Positions 1 to 9,600 of a stretch of 34,732 nt of DNA are shown one piece after another; position 1 is the stretch's first letter; every line of letters starts with the position of its first letter. The translations under genes were made by a program, and so were the position numbers. The DNA comes from Chara braunii (Eukaryota; Streptophyta; Charophyceae; Charales; Characeae), in assembly GCA_003427395.1 (NCBI GenBank), contig BFEA01000367.1, positions 929,083-963,814 on the forward strand, read 5' to 3'. The notes beneath the pieces were generated by a model, which did no database searches, was not told the origin of the DNA, and worked only from the letters and a program-made list of their open reading frames with translations.

Positions 1-82
<82 letters not shown>
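1..82. repeat. (GA)n microsatellite at the left contig end
   Basis: About 41 uninterrupted GA units run from the first base of the window. The opposite end of the window is (CT)n, which suggests that the assembly stopped in simple repeats at both ends. Confidence 0.98.
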
Positions 83-84
<2 letters not shown>

Positions 85-195
85 TTTTCATTTACTTTTT
101 TCCGTGTCATTCTGGGCACATTTTTGCTGATGTTTTCTTGTCCTTTCGTACGAGTGAGGCTTTGACAGATCATGTCACTGGTTACAATCCTCTTA

Positions 196-345
196 TCCAT
201 CCATCTTATTAGTTACCCATCAAATTGGTCACACATGTCTTACCCATTCATCCATCTGTCCGCCCATCCATCCGCCCATCCACTTGACTGTCTGCTTGCC
301 TGCCTGCCTGTGCACCTGCCCCTATGTCTATGTGCCTACCCTCCC
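196..345. repeat. Degenerate CCAT/CTGC tetranucleotide tract
   Basis: The stretch is built from degenerate CCAT, CCCAT, CTGC and CTGT steps. A 104-codon open frame crosses it (172-486), but its Ser/His/Pro/Leu composition is what such a repeat gives and I do not call it a gene. The rest of 83-540 shows nothing I recognise. Confidence 0.6.
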
Positions 346-543
346 CCCTTCCGACCCGCCTGTTCACCTGTCCTCCATGCCTGCCAATCTGTGCAGCCAT
401 CCTTCAAACCACCGGACACTTGGCAGGATTTGGCTATAAACATTTGCTGGAGTGAAGTTGCACTGGGTGGGTTTCGTTGGAGTTAGCTCTTTTTTTTCTT
501 TGGATTGCGCTTGTTTCCTTGGAAGGGCTGTGTCTTTTCACTC

Positions 544-658
544 TGCTACCGTCTTCACCCGAATAGAACACCCGGTCATTATAGCTGCATTTGGCCCAAC
601 TTTCAGTCCAGATGCAGTGATAATGACCGGGCGTTCTATTCGGGTGAAGACGGTGGTG
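544..658. repeat. Near-perfect long hairpin (47-bp stem, 13-nt loop)
   Basis: Positions 548-582 are the reverse complement of 620-654 with a single mismatch (A570 opposite C632). Pairing continues inward to 594/608 with one mismatch (583/619) and two G-U pairs (584/618, 591/611), leaving a loop at 595-607. Wobble pairs extend the stem outward by a few bases. The size and quality of the stem match a plant-type pri-miRNA foldback or a small foldback element. The strand cannot be decided from sequence, and no terminal target duplication is obvious. Confidence 0.85.
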
Positions 659-1029
659 CAAGAGCTTAAAGCACCAGTGCATGGGCACCTGGGTCGGGTG
701 CTTGACACCTCAAATTCTGGACTGCGAAACTAAAACGCGACCGCTGATCAAATTTATCAATGGCGGGCCCAGCATTTGACGTTTCGGCCTGGTTTTCTTG
801 TGGCGACAAGTTTCCAACTGCAAGGCTGGGGCCGTGTACTTGTGGTTTAAGCAGATAGCTGTTCTTGCTGCTTTTGTGGATGGTAGTGAAAGCATGCAAG
901 AATTCAACCCGATAGCTGTTCCTTGTTCCTTCGGCTTTTGGGGATGATGCTGAAAGAATGCACAAGGTGAATTTCTGCTTTTGTGATGCAGTTGCTGCTT
1001 TTTCTCTGGTATGGTTTGAATGTATACAG

Positions 1030-1242
1030 GGAATACGTGAGAATGCATTGCAGGCTTCAATCACACATGTTTATGACAAGATTTGCGAGGCAACTAAGAA
1101 TAAGAAGTTAGGTGTAGATGGAAGCCAGAGTTTGGAGGAAGTTCCAGAGGGAACGTTGGAAAACGAGCAGAAGGCTGATGGCTGTGACAAGGAGGCCATG
1201 AAGATGCAAACAACAATTGAAGGCGTGCTGGTGACCTTGCAG
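1030..1242 (+). CDS. Candidate isolated coding exon (71 codons, function unknown)
   Basis: The segment lies between a plausible acceptor (TGTATACAG ending at 1029) and a GC-type donor (CAG followed by GCAAGT at 1243), and is open for exactly 71 codons in phase 0 at both ends. The protein is charged and non-repetitive, rich in Lys, Glu and Ala, and resembles an ordinary nuclear or cytosolic protein segment; no domain is recognised. The open frame continues beyond both splice sites (958-1338), but composition changes there. It could belong to a gene starting left of the window, or to the PHD-finger gene on the same strand, whose first exon can be read from an acceptor at 24735 in matching phase. 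Without RNA data it stays a candidate. Confidence 0.45.
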
Positions 1243-1427
1243 GCAAGTATGGCATGTGCTGTTATTTCTGATCTGTTTCTTGCCCCTCGGAGTGGACGAG
1301 CATTTGATCAATTCCACTGTTCAAGATATGGGTGCTAGATGATGGGGAAAATCATGGCTATGAATTTATTCCTTATGAGATTTTCAGTTGGGGTACTGTA
1401 TAGTGGGCTTTTGTCTGGTGTATATTC

Positions 1428-1573
1428 CGTGTAGTGCCTACGTTTCAGGCTATCCGCATAGACGTTGCTGAACCGCCTGTAAATTTCGTGTAATGCCTAC
1501 GTTTCAGGCTATCCACATAGACATTGGTGACCCGCCTACATTTTCAGGCTGTCCACATAGACCTTGCTGAGCC
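1428..1573. repeat. 59-bp tandem repeat, about 2.5 copies
   Basis: Unit 1 (1428-1486) and unit 2 (1487-1544) each hold CGTGTARTGCCTACGTTTCA followed by GGCTATCC and a CATAGAC step. A third, 5'-truncated copy occupies 1543-1573. Copies differ by a few substitutions. The surrounding 1243-1721 shows no gene. Confidence 0.85.
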
Positions 1574-1721
1574 TTTTTGGTAGGGGAGACGTCTTCAAAC
1601 ATTTGAATTGAATGACTGTAATGATGTATGCTTATTTGACGCTGTTGAAAGCCAAGTCATCCGGTGCTTTGCATCATTTACACTTTGCGAGTTGCAGGAC
1701 TTCATCAATGTTTTGGACGTG

Positions 1722-2806
1722 TGTTATGCACTTGGTTGTCTGACGATTTTTACCGCCACTCACACACAGACAGTCTCATACACGCCCATACATGCATAAG
1801 AGAAGGGGGAGAGGAGACAGAGTCCAACTGTACCAAGATCAGAGTATGTAGCTGAAGTTCAGCCATGCACAGATGGGGAGACGACACTGCGTGATTCTCA
1901 CTCTCTGACAAACTCCCAACAACCAATCACAAGAAGAAACCTGCGAGGATAACAATTGGAATTCACACCGATGATGAGCCAATTAAACCAGATATCGTTA
2001 CAGAGTTTGTCCAGTATCTCGCCACACTCAGAACCCCACACTCCACTCTCTTTCCTACACCCAGTGAGTAGCGCACAACCGAAACAGCCTCTCAGAAGCC
2101 AGCGCCAACCACCCAGATGAAGAACAGATCCGGCGATGAAGTCTTCAGTGCCGATGAACAACTCTGACGAAGAAGCCGGCAGCGATGGCTGTCGCCACCC
2201 ACAAACACTCAGTGAGGAGCCTCGATATAGCCTGGCCAGATGCAGATACCCTCAGGGGTAGATGCGCTGAGGATGCCCCAGCTCCGGCAACCTTCAGAAG
2301 GCCGGTTATGGCTGCCGTCCACAGCAAGGGTCTCAGGATGCCGCCTGTAGACAATTGCCACCGCCGACTTGCTTGGCTTCTCCAAACGCTGCATCGCGAA
2401 AATGAACAGCCAAAAGTCCCTAAACGATTTCCCTAAACTATTAATAGATTTCTACTACTCTAGCCTTGACCTAGACCGGACTGACTGACCGACAGGTACC
2501 GTTTCTGCTTCGGCCTCTCAGCCTCTACCGGACCCGACTATAGGCTATAGGACCGTCTATCAGCTTAGGCCCTTAGGGCCTGTCTGTCCTAGGGGTAGCC
2601 CGGGCCTGCTAAACGCAGTGAGGGTAGCTGTAGGAAATTCGAAATACTGCTGGGCCTACTTTCCCCACATTTGCAGATATGTCCCTCAGGAATTTTCCTT
2701 ACAGGTAGGTCTCTCGGTTAGCCCTCAGCCAAACAAAATTACAAATCTAACCTACTGCTGTACTGTACACATTTGTCTCGGCAGTGGAAATCAGCAAATC
2801 ATTGCA
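1722..2806 (-). repeat. 3' LTR of retrotransposon A
   Basis: It aligns along its whole length with 9601-11735 apart from the 1041-bp insertion there. On the plus strand it begins TGTTATGCAC and ends TCATTGCA, giving TG...CA termini. Short open frames inside it (for example 2145-2354 and 2185-2436) recur in the other LTR simply because the LTRs are copies; I do not treat them as genes. Confidence 0.9.
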
Positions 2807-2820
2807 GGCTTACCCCCCCG
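2807..2820 (-). other. Polypurine tract of retrotransposon A
   Basis: Read on the minus strand this is a G7-containing purine run (GGGGGGGTAAG) ending two bases before the 3' LTR. That is the expected place for the plus-strand primer of an LTR retrotransposon. Confidence 0.7.
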
Positions 2821-2839
2821 GGGATCGAGGACCTCTGAG

Positions 2840-3391
2840 CTAGGGATGCAGACGAGGTGAACGGCGAGGAAGTTTGCCCTTCTGAGCTGCTTCATATCGT
2901 AAAACAACTAACTTTGTTGTCTTGAGAAGTTCCCTTCTGTAGAACCATCTGTTCTCAGAAGGAGGCTGGAACGCGAACCTCACAAGATACTGCCGATCGG
3001 GGCCTGTGCGCCACTCATCCTCAATCCATTCCATGTCATATCCCTTACCAGGGATCGGTGGACCAAACTGAGGGGGCCGATCAGGGAATGCATCAGCTGG
3101 GGTAAACGGCAACAGCTTGGATGCATGAAAGACCGGGTAGGTCCGTAGATGCAGCAGGACGTCAATGACATAGGACGGGCCAAAAGGGTCGGCCCCTACT
3201 GTATCTAAGACCTGCCATGGACCCAGATAATGAGACAACAGCTTGGGGGAGATATCCTCCTCCCTCGACAACTTAGAACTGGCTACCCAGACATAATCAC
3301 CAGTGTGGATGGGGGAAGGCCGCCAGTGGCGATTGGCTTGTTCAATCATTGCCTTTTGGGCTTTGAACAAGTTCGCCCGCGCTCTTTCCAC
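2840..3391 (-). pseudogene. Retrotransposon A: integrase C-terminus with chromodomain-like module
   Basis: This 183-codon open segment continues the pol frame after an internal TAG (3473-3475). It starts with a helical region, then the GPY/F-type module (SHYLGPWQVLDTVG), then PVFHASKLLPF, which is typical of Ty3/gypsy integrase ends. The last third (YLVRFAFQPPSENRWFY and its flanks) resembles the chromodomain of chromoviruses, whose known role is to bias integration toward marked chromatin. The stop ends close to the polypurine tract, as expected. It is part of a broken polyprotein, so pseudogene is the safest label even though this segment is itself open. Confidence 0.85.
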
Positions 3392-3472
3392 ATCTATGCG
3401 GTAGCGTCTGGTGAACTCTGCAGTGCCTGGTGTCAGGTCTGACTTAGCCTTATCGATGATATCATCGAGAGG

Positions 3473-3975
3473 CTAGCGTGGTTCACGTCCCCAGTGTAAC
3501 CGGTATGGCCTGAACCCAGTTGAGAAGTGGACAGACATGTTATAAACAAGCTGTGCCCGAGCCAAGTGGAGATCCCAGTCCTGCTGATCTGGAGAGATGA
3601 TAGGACGCAGCAATTGGAATAAGACTTGGTTCATTACTTCAGCCTGACCATTGGCTTCAGGATGATGACCCGAGGTCATGTCCAATCGTGAGTGCAGGTA
3701 GTCCTTATAGTAGGACTGCCACTCATCGCTATAAAATCGGGGGTCTCTATCACTGACTATAGAAGTGGGCGGTCCATGGTGTGTGACCTGCCTCTCTGAA
3801 AAGGCTGTTCTCACAGCCGGAACTCTGGCCACTTCTAGCAAGGGGATGAACTCTGTGTATTTGGAGAACCTGTCCACGCAGACCATAACCTGACGCATGC
3901 CACGAGGGGTGGTCTTACCTAAATCTGTGAAGTCTATCGGCAGAGACTCAGCAGGGCCATCAGGTAGGGTTTGAG
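3473..3975 (-). pseudogene. Retrotransposon A: integrase catalytic core
   Basis: The rve-type core joins element cDNA to host DNA. The first acidic residue lies in the PIDFTD motif (codon near 3932-3934), followed by CVDRFSKY, the second in IVSDRDPRF, and Glu in HPEANGQAEVMN, so the D,D-35-E-like triad appears present. The longest open stretch with a Met is 3473-3898, but the same frame reads upstream to about 3975. There it is out of frame with the preceding zinc-binding segment, which indicates a small indel. A TAG at 3473-3475 separates it from the C-terminal module. Confidence 0.85.
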
Positions 3976-4806
3976 CAATCCCAAAGGAGGCCTCCGTTGG
4001 ACCTTATTCCTCTGGCAGAGCTCACAGGTTTCTACACAACGCAGCATATCACTCCGCATCTCCTTCTAGAAGATGCGCTGCGACAGGGTTGCATATGACT
4101 TTAGGAACCCAAAATGTCCACTGGCGTCATGACACTCTGACATCAGCAGTGTCCTGAGCCGCTGATCCTGGGGAATGCACAAGCGCTCCTCACCTCTGCT
4201 GTAGGTATACAGCAACTCTGAACTCAGGGCATAGTCGGGTTCAAAACTGGGGTCCGCTTGCAGATTCCTGACTATGGGTCCATAAGTCGGGTCCTGAGGC
4301 AGTAGATGAGCAATGGTCTGACGGGTCTCCTCTCCAAAGGAGTGAGTAGAGGAGATCAGGGCAAAAGAGTCAGGCCTACACGAGAGGGCATCTGCTACTT
4401 TGTTGTAGCAGCCCTTCTTATGCTTCATTTCAAAGTCAAACATATCGATGAACTGAATGTAACGTGCCAACTTATCATTCAACTCTCCCTGGGACTTCAT
4501 CCACTGTAAGGTGGAGTGATCTAAAAAGATCTTGAAGTGTCTCCCAAGGAGAAAGTGCTTCCAATGTTTCAGGGCACAGACAAGAGCATATAGCTCTTTC
4601 TCGTAGGTGGAGTCCTGCAGCTTTTGAGTTTTGATCTTCTTACTCGTAAACTCTACAGGCCGTAGACCATTCTCATCATCCTGCTAAAGAACTGCCCCAA
4701 TGCCATACTGACTAGCATCAATGGTCAGGATAAATGGCAGAGTGGGGTCAGACAACTTTAGCACTGGTGCACGAGTCAAGGCCTTCTTGAGTTGTGTGAA
4801 GGTGAA
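3976..4806 (-). pseudogene. Retrotransposon A: RNase H domain and integrase zinc-binding region
   Basis: From right to left the sequence encodes the RNase H core ([14 protein letters not shown], a STYEKELYAL-type helix, the FLDHSTLQW segment, then NKVADALS) and the integrase HHCC region (CHDASGHFGF and CELCQRNK). RNase H degrades the RNA of the RNA/DNA hybrid. Lesions: TAG at 4684-4686 just after GIGAVL, TAG at 4066-4068 within the zinc-binding region at an expected Trp, and two adjacent stops at 4807-4812 before this segment. The longest open piece with a Met is 4066-4500. Confidence 0.85.
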
Positions 4807-4809
4807 CTA

Positions 4810-5241
4810 TTAGTGGAGGGACCAAAGAAAAGGAGTGTCTTTCTTTGTTAGTTTGGTCAGGGGTGCAGCCATTGCAGAGAAGTTCCTGACAAACTTTCTG
4901 TAGTAGGAGGCTAAACCCATGAAGGACCTGACATCCCTCACTGTCTGTGGTTGTGGCCACTCTTGAATAGCAGCTATCTTGGCTGCTTCAGGAGCCAGGC
5001 CATCTCCAGAGATTACGTGACCCAGATAGATGACAGAGGGAACTCCAAAAGAGGATTTATCTCTGTTAATCTTGTATTGGCTGTCACGTAATGACTGAAG
5101 GACGAGAGCCAGGTGCTCCGCATGTTCCCTGGCAGTCCGGCTGAATACCAAGATGTTTCCAAGTAGACAACCATGAACTTGTCCAGGTATGGCCTGAAGA
5201 TGCGGTGCATCTCTGTCTAAAAGGTACCTAGGGCATTGCAA
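4810..5241 (-). pseudogene. Retrotransposon A: reverse transcriptase C-terminal half (palm/thumb to connection)
   Basis: Recognisable segments are NILVFSRTAREHAEHL, VIYLGHVISGDGL and VRSFMGLASYYRKFVRNFS, the usual Ty3/gypsy sequence after the catalytic box. In this frame the box reads LLGNILVFS; in the next frame the preceding residues read FMVVYL. A one-base loss at about 5165-5175 therefore falls inside the YxDD catalytic motif and removes its second part from the frame. Two adjacent stops (4807-4812) close the segment before RNase H. Confidence 0.9.
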
Positions 5242-5768
5242 AGTCCAAATGGCATGACCAGGAACTCGTAAGTACCGTACCTGGTTTTGAAGGCTGTCTT
5301 ATAGACATCCTCCTCAGCCATCTCAATCTGGTGGTACCCAGATTTGAGGTCGACTTTGTTGAACAGTGTGCAGCCCTGCACCATATCCTGAAGGTCATCG
5401 ATCCTAGGAAGTGGCTCTGTACTCTTCCTAGTGATCTTGTTGAGACCCCTGTAGTCAATGCACATTATGAACTCGACGTTCCCTTTGGGCACAAAGAGAA
5501 CCGGTGCGCTGAATTTAGAAGTGCTAGGTCTAATCCAGCCTTTGCTGGTAAGGGTCTCAAGCTGCTTTCTGAGCCCCTCGAGCTTAGCAGGGGACATCCT
5601 GTAGACTCGTCCCTTAGGAGGGACTGCTCCAGGTAGTAGCTCGATGCGATGCTTGGTTGGCCGGTTGGGTAGTCCAAAGGGCTCCTGCATCACATTAGCG
5701 TACTGATCCACAACCTGTTGTATCTCAGGAGGATAGGAAACAGGGGGAGCATCAGTCTGCTTGACCAA
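5217..5768 (-). pseudogene. Retrotransposon A: reverse transcriptase N-terminal half (fingers/palm)
   Basis: A 183-codon open segment with RT motifs in order: a linker ([20 protein letters not shown]), [48 protein letters not shown] (motif A catalytic Asp) and [13 protein letters not shown]. It ends at TAG 5217-5219 where family members continue into the MHRIF...YLDKF segment, which is still readable downstream after the stop. Another in-frame TAG at 5796-5798 separates it from the protease linker. The enzyme would copy element RNA into cDNA in the virus-like particle; as it stands it cannot be translated whole. Confidence 0.9.
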
Positions 5769-5957
5769 AGCTATGAACAGACGCTCATGATCGTACTAGC
5801 GCGAGAGAGAATATAACTCCCTCGCTCCCAGGCAGTAGCAAGAAGTCTTAGGGTGATGATCAGCAGCAATCATGCATGGCTGATACACCCCCTGACTGTT
5901 TGGTAGTTCAACTGTAGGAATTTGCCAGTCGATCCTAGGGTTGACTGCCTTCAGCCA

Positions 5958-6486
5958 CTACATAGAGTACACTAGGTCAAAGGGTAAATCAGGGAATATG
6001 TAGAGGTTCAGACTATTTCTGACTTCTCCAACACTGTCGAAGATAACAGGGATTCCCTTAATCTTCTCCCTGATGATGAGCATTGTGGAGTCACCTATTC
6101 TGACCAACAGAGGTTGCTGCAGCTGTTGAACTTTCATACCCAGATGTAGTTTCTTGACAACACTGGGAGATATGAAGTTCCTGGTGGCTCCATAATCCAA
6201 CAACCTTTTGATCATGCTGTGGTTGATCAGGGGCGAATGTAGGATGAGATCAGACTTGTGCTTCTTCTGTTCCTTCAGGGGCCGAAGTAGGATGAGATCA
6301 TCCTGCCTTGGGTCATGATCCGGGTCAGGATCCTCATAGCAGAAGGATGCTGCCTGCGCAGTCCCCAAACAATCACATGCAGTCTCAACTGAAACAGCTG
6401 TAGATTCATCTACCGGTGCAGATGAAGGTGCAACACTGGGGGGAACTGCAGTCCCCAGGGTCTGTTTCAGATTTTTGATTGTCCTG
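5958..6486 (-). pseudogene. Retrotransposon A: aspartic protease region
   Basis: The pepsin-type retroelement protease is visible: LLDYGATRNFIS aligns with the family's active-site loop, followed by PLLVRIGDS and a PFDLVYSM end. The residue after the catalytic Asp is Tyr, where the family has Ser or Thr, which probably harms activity. The first Met is at 6366-6368, but the frame is open upstream to about 6486, overlapping the end of gag in the -1 frame relative to gag. A TAG at 5958-5960 closes it early; the same frame then resumes toward RT. Confidence 0.85.
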
Positions 6487-8068
6487 GGCTTGGCATGTAA
6501 GGGCAGTCCTTCAAAAAGTGTTGTCCTTCACACCTCAGGCAGACCCCTTCCTTTCTTCTCCACACTCCCTCTTGGATCTTGAGGTCATGCCAGGGGAGAG
6601 TGGAGGGATTGAGTGGGTCAGCTGGCATATGGACGTCTTTGGGCAGATTAGGGCGCTGGGAGGAGGAAGGCCTACGTCCCTTGTCCTTCCCCTTTGCATT
6701 GGCTGAGGCTGTGGTGGGAGAAAACCTCTTCTGCTGCTGCAGAACTCCGAGAACAGCTTGAGTCAGGGCCGTTGCAACATCTGTTTCAACAGCGGATCCA
6801 GTCCCAGCTGATGGTGTATCAGCCTGGGAATCTGGATCAGAAGCTGACGTAGATCCTGCATGTGTGAAGGCTGCCTTTCCCTTTCTACCACCATGAGGGA
6901 AGGCACCTTTCCTCTTGTCAGAGGAGGGGGCCTGGACATGAAGTTTGGCCTCAATGTCCAGGTTTGCGCGGCCAAAGGATCTCCAGTCCTTATGCCCAGC
7001 GCTGTACAATGCAACAACAAACTTCTCAGGCGCAGCCCTGCAGAAGTTGGTCAGCAGATCATCAGTAGACATGACCAACCCAAGGGTAGAGGTAAGCTGC
7101 TCGAACTTTGCAAACAAGGATTGCAGGGTACCGCTGTAGCGCTGCTGCCCCAAGCGAGCAATCTTGTCAGCAGCTTTGCGGGCTCGCTCCTTGTCTACAA
7201 AGCGGTCCTCTAGGGCCTGCAGAAGTCTGTCCACCCCCAACCCAAAAGCCCAGTCCTCCATAGACTGCTGTTGACTACTGGAGGTTGAGGTGGCCCACTT
7301 CAAAGCGGGTCCCTCCAGCAGTCCCAAAATCGTAGCCACCTTAGTCTGCTCTGCACAGACAAAGCCCCTAAAGTAGGCTTTGGTCCCAGCAGCCCAGTCC
7401 CCAACATCGGTCTTTGGGTCATCCCCTCTGAACTTGTTGGGAGCTGGGATCTTGGGACCTCTCTGGTCTCCTGCAGCAACAACTGCATAAGATGGCTGGG
7501 CTGTGGCTTTTTGGGAAGGAGGTGGTGAAGGGGAAGAATGGCGTGAACCAGAAGGAGTTGATGGAGGAGACGAAGCTTTGAGCTTCGATGAGGAGGCAGG
7601 AGATTGGGGAGCAATCAGTTTGGCAGCTGACAGCTGAGCTGTCAGATCGTGAATTGCTTTCAGAATTTTGGACTGCTGAGCCGCCAGGTCATCCACCCTG
7701 CGTTCCAGGTGGCCGATGCGGTCATCCCAGTTAGTGAAATAAGAACTGGTGGCCTTGTGCTCCAGAAGAGCCCACTCCGCCAGATTCTTATTCACCTGGG
7801 AGCAGCGATCATCTGTCAAAACCTTGCCTAGCTGCCCCAACAGGTACTCCCTTCTGGAAGTATCTGTTGCAGCCTCTAGCTCAGTTGCTTCCTGCCGTTC
7901 AAGCTCTGCTAGCAGGGCCTTCTCCTGCTGCAGTTTCCTTTGCAACTCCTCCTTCTTCTGCTGAGTAGCAGTCAGAGGAGTAGTAGGGGTGGAGGTGGAA
8001 GGTTGTGCCTCTTCTACCTTCATCGCTACTTCTACCTGTGGCTGCTGCTGAGCATCCTGGTTTGCCAT
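6467..8068 (-). CDS. gag: Retrotransposon A Gag polyprotein, intact 533-aa frame
   Basis: Gag forms the virus-like particle and packages element RNA. The start codon is the first Met after the leader and has good plant-type context (AAAATGGC). Domains: Gln/Glu-rich coiled coil (about residues 35-150, with VDDLAAQQSKILKAIHDL), a Ser/Pro linker (about 155-195), the retrotransposon Gag core (about 205-385, with PNKFRGDDP, GLLEGPALKWA and NLDIEAKLHV), a basic low-complexity region, and a C-terminal zinc knuckle CLRCEGQHFLKDC. The knuckle is CX2CX3HX4C, one residue shorter than the usual CX2CX4HX4C. This is the only uninterrupted gene of the element. The stop lies in an overlap with the -1 pol frame. 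Confidence 0.9.
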   Translation of the reverse strand: MANQDAQQQPQVEVAMKVEEAQPSTSTPTTPLTATQQKKEELQRKLQQEKALLAELERQEATELEAATDTSRREYLLGQLGKVLTDDRCSQVNKNLAEWALLEHKATSSYFTNWDDRIGHLERRVDDLAAQQSKILKAIHDLTAQLSAAKLIAPQSPASSSKLKASSPPSTPSGSRHSSPSPPPSQKATAQPSYAVVAAGDQRGPKIPAPNKFRGDDPKTDVGDWAAGTKAYFRGFVCAEQTKVATILGLLEGPALKWATSTSSSQQQSMEDWAFGLGVDRLLQALEDRFVDKERARKAADKIARLGQQRYSGTLQSLFAKFEQLTSTLGLVMSTDDLLTNFCRAAPEKFVVALYSAGHKDWRSFGRANLDIEAKLHVQAPSSDKRKGAFPHGGRKGKAAFTHAGSTSASDPDSQADTPSAGTGSAVETDVATALTQAVLGVLQQQKRFSPTTASANAKGKDKGRRPSSSQRPNLPKDVHMPADPLNPSTLPWHDLKIQEGVWRRKEGVCLRCEGQHFLKDCPYMPSPGQSKI

Positions 8069-9583
8069 TTTCCACTTTCAATACAACAATAAATAAGAGA
8101 TAGCAACTGAGTATGCAACGATATACAACTTCCTTCAGACACTCAGAAATCGCTGCTGTCTCAGACACAAAGGTAGGTGGGTGTGTGGGCAACAAGCAGT
8201 TTGGGTTGGAACGGTTCTTTGGGGTCAGGTGTCAGACAGACAGTTAGTCCAGCAAAATCATTCACACGATTTCCTTTTACTGATCCTGCACCACACTGGA
8301 GTTAGTAGACAGTCCACTACTCTTCCAGAGAAACACTAAATTTCCATAGCCCACTAGAAAACAAGAGTAGTCTGTGAGAATGATAGAACATGGCAAGTAC
8401 AGACAAGAAGGATCAAACAAGCAGAGCGATTCGGTCAGAAACCCTAACTCCTAACTCAGACTCCAATTTTGGCCGTGATGACTCTGGCGGCCATACCCTG
8501 GGGTATGGCGAAGTACAATATTCACTGTTTCCAGTGAAATACTGCAAATCCTATCAAGCGCTTCTGCAGTATTGCCTATTTTTGGATTGCGATTGACTGA
8601 CAAAACCTGACAGAACTGAATTCTGACGGACAAAATTGAAGTTATGACTGACCCTAGGTAGCACAACTATAATTAGACTCAACGCAAAACTACAATTCAC
8701 AGTATCACTACGTTTCCAGTGCAGAATTCACAGTCTGAGCATCCCGAATCAAGCGCAATACAGTAAGGCAGTCACATAACAATTTTGGATGCAAAAGAGT
8801 CAACAGAGGGTTAGAAATGAGCAGAGAAAGGTAGGGGAGAGATGGCTATGGCTGTCATGCAGTCTGCGATTTTCACATCCAGTCACTGACAGAAAGATAG
8901 ACCATAATTATTAACTAATCTGCTCCCATCTGAATCGCTATACAGGTAGGTGCATGGAACAGACTCACTTTCAGAGTTTCTCACAGAGCTGGGTGAAGAT
9001 CTGGCTATGGCAGACTGATACCCTCACTTTGCCAATTTCTCCCAGAGCTTCCTCCTCTGTCTTCCACGCAGAGAACCACCTCAAACTTGTTGATCCTCTT
9101 CAGAATCCTGAAGCGCTGCAACCCTCACCATCAGATTCCCTGAATCTGACCCTGTGGCACTCAGAAGCCAACACGAAATTTTCTCGCCACAGGTCCCCTC
9201 AGCCGCTGATGCTATAAATAGCCCGAGATGGGGTTATTTTCACCTGCGATTGACATACACTGTCAATCACCCTCAGCGCTGCTCAGGGATGAAGCCGCTT
9301 AGTGATCCCTGAAGTCCTCAGGGGTAATTCGCCACTCTGAGGCACTTCGCTATCCTGCCCTCAGGGTTGGCTATGGCGAATTAGCCCTGTTCTCGCCACT
9401 TCCTGACAGGCTCAGTGCGCTTGCTCAGTACAAGCACTGAACTCTTGAATTTCGCCATTTGAAATCTTCTTCCCTGCTGACTCAGTACTGGGGAAGATGA
9501 ATCGCCATGAACCTCTCGCCAGTATATCGCCAGATGAAGAAGATGCCCCTATTGCACTCAACCCTCAGTGCTCCAATTCCAAT
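8069..9583 (-). other. Untranslated leader of retrotransposon A
   Basis: About 1.5 kb lies between the primer-binding site and the gag start with no convincing gene. It contains two perfect inverted repeats: 8490-8509 (9-bp arms, GCCATACCC) and 9248-9268 (8-bp arms GATTGACA, 5-nt loop). Such leaders carry packaging and translation-control signals in LTR retrotransposons, but that role is inferred here. Confidence 0.6.
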
Positions 9584-9598
9584 CCTGATCCGATACCA
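9584..9598 (-). other. Primer-binding site of retrotransposon A
   Basis: On the minus strand the sequence just after the 5' LTR reads TGGTATCGGATCAGG. The first seven bases match the common plant primer site TGGTATCAGAGC, complementary to the 3' end of initiator tRNA-Met; the remainder is diverged. Confidence 0.75.
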
Positions 9599-9600
9599 AC

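Noticed and set aside
1428-1573. CRISPR-like array
   Set aside because: Head-to-tail repeats without unique spacers, only two and a half copies, in a eukaryotic context.
2145-2436. Small open frames that recur at 10024-10315 and look conserved
   Set aside because: The two places are the two LTRs of one element; similarity reflects copying at insertion, not selection on protein.
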